The notes under the pieces were generated by a model, which ran no database searches, had not been told where the DNA came from, and saw only the letters and a list, made by a program, of their open reading frames with translations. Positions 20,522-20,806 of a stretch of 20,806 bases of DNA are shown one piece after another (position 1 is the stretch's first letter; every line of letters starts with the position of its first letter). Origin of the DNA: SBAX01 sp964646605 (GTDB lineage Bacteria; Planctomycetota; Phycisphaerae; UBA1845); the NCBI GenBank assembly GCA_964646605.1, contig CAZYEX010000097.1, positions 1-20,806 of the forward strand, written 5' to 3'. Made by a program: the position numbers and the translations under genes.

Positions 20522-20806
20522 GACACGGGAGCCGCCGCCGCTTGCGTCCGGGGAAACTTCTCGTCCAGCGTTTTGTTCCACTTCGCCAGTTGCTTGTCAT
20601 GTTTCTCAAACAAAGCGGAAGCTTCGCCTTCGATGGTGACGCTGGTCATCACATCGCCCTGCTTGATGGCGTCGACCACCTCTTGCCCGGCGATCACTTT
20701 GCCGAAAACCGAATGCTTCCGATCGAGCCAAGACGTATCTTTGTGGGTAATGAAAAACTGGCTGCCGTTGCTGTCCGGGCCGCTGTTGGCCATGGACATG
20801 ACGCCC
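20518..20806 (-). CDS. Cyclophilin-type peptidyl-prolyl isomerase, C-terminal part
   Basis: The gene enters from the right edge, so its N-terminus is not seen. The visible part begins GVMSMANSGPDSNGSQFFIT, the core of the cyclophilin active site (with the Gln-Phe-Phe motif), then HKDTSWLDRKHSVFGKVIAGQEVVD, which contains the conserved HSVFGKV block. A helical Lys-rich tail of about 35 residues (ALFEKHDKQLAKWNKTLDEK) extends beyond the usual domain end. Cyclophilins catalyse cis-trans isomerisation of Xaa-Pro bonds. Location cannot be decided without the N-terminus. The truncated SnoaL-like gene overlaps its stop by four bases. Confidence 0.93.
   Translation of the reverse strand, partial: GVMSMANSGPDSNGSQFFITHKDTSWLDRKHSVFGKVIAGQEVVDAIKQGDVMTSVTIEGEASALFEKHDKQLAKWNKTLDEKFPRTQAAAAPVS

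Overview
This is a GC-rich bacterial chromosomal window, most likely from the Planctomycetota. The reasons are circumstantial. There is a secreted cysteine-rich protein with repeated 'GACC' modules and an IPTL-type C-terminal sorting signal, a cytosolic Ser/Thr kinase with zinc ribbons, many long coiled-coil proteins, and intergenic DNA full of small hairpin repeats and heptamer tandem repeats. No rRNA, tRNA or CRISPR array was seen.

Layout. (1) 1-1534: a two-helix membrane protein of unknown function with atypical codon use, a short ORF overlapping its end by ATGA, and repeat-rich spacer DNA. (2) 1535-2158: a KynB-type cyclase/formamidase. (3) 2169-9084: two divergent coiled-coil genes share a 310-bp spacer. 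The rightward one heads an operon encoding an FGE-sulfatase-fold protein, a zinc-ribbon P-loop GTPase and a GAP1-like GTPase-associated protein, resembling predicted GTPase-centred conflict/signalling systems. (4) 9195-10919: a fused glutamate formimidoyltransferase-cyclodeaminase (FtcD). (5) 11180-16065, leftward: a seven-gene cluster containing a four-helix membrane protein, a Ser/Thr kinase with two zinc ribbons, a membrane-anchored zinc ribbon, three helical proteins that look like ESCRT-III/Snf7-PspA superfamily members (one with a winged-helix-like segment in front of the helical domain), and an orphan HicB-like protein. (6) 16390-17925: a complete-looking IS110-family (IS1111-type) element with subterminal inverted repeats and a hairpin covering the transposase ribosome-binding site. 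(7) 17930-19714: a hairpin cluster, then the secreted IPTL-CTERM protein. (8) 19790-20521: a REP-like palindrome array, a truncated REP-associated transposase, a 101-bp palindromic element and a truncated SnoaL/NTF2-like gene. (9) 20518 to the right edge: the C-terminal part of a cyclophilin-type peptidyl-prolyl isomerase.

The most interesting candidate system is the leftward cluster. It appears to be an ESCRT-III-like membrane-remodelling set with several paralogous filament-type subunits, co-encoded with a kinase and small membrane proteins. It lies next to the GTPase/GAP1/FGE-like/coiled-coil operon, with which it shares treble-clef-like zinc ribbons. The ESCRT-III assignment rests on reading helix patterns and motif spacing by eye. 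No profile search or structure prediction was run, and no Vps4-like AAA ATPase is present in the window.
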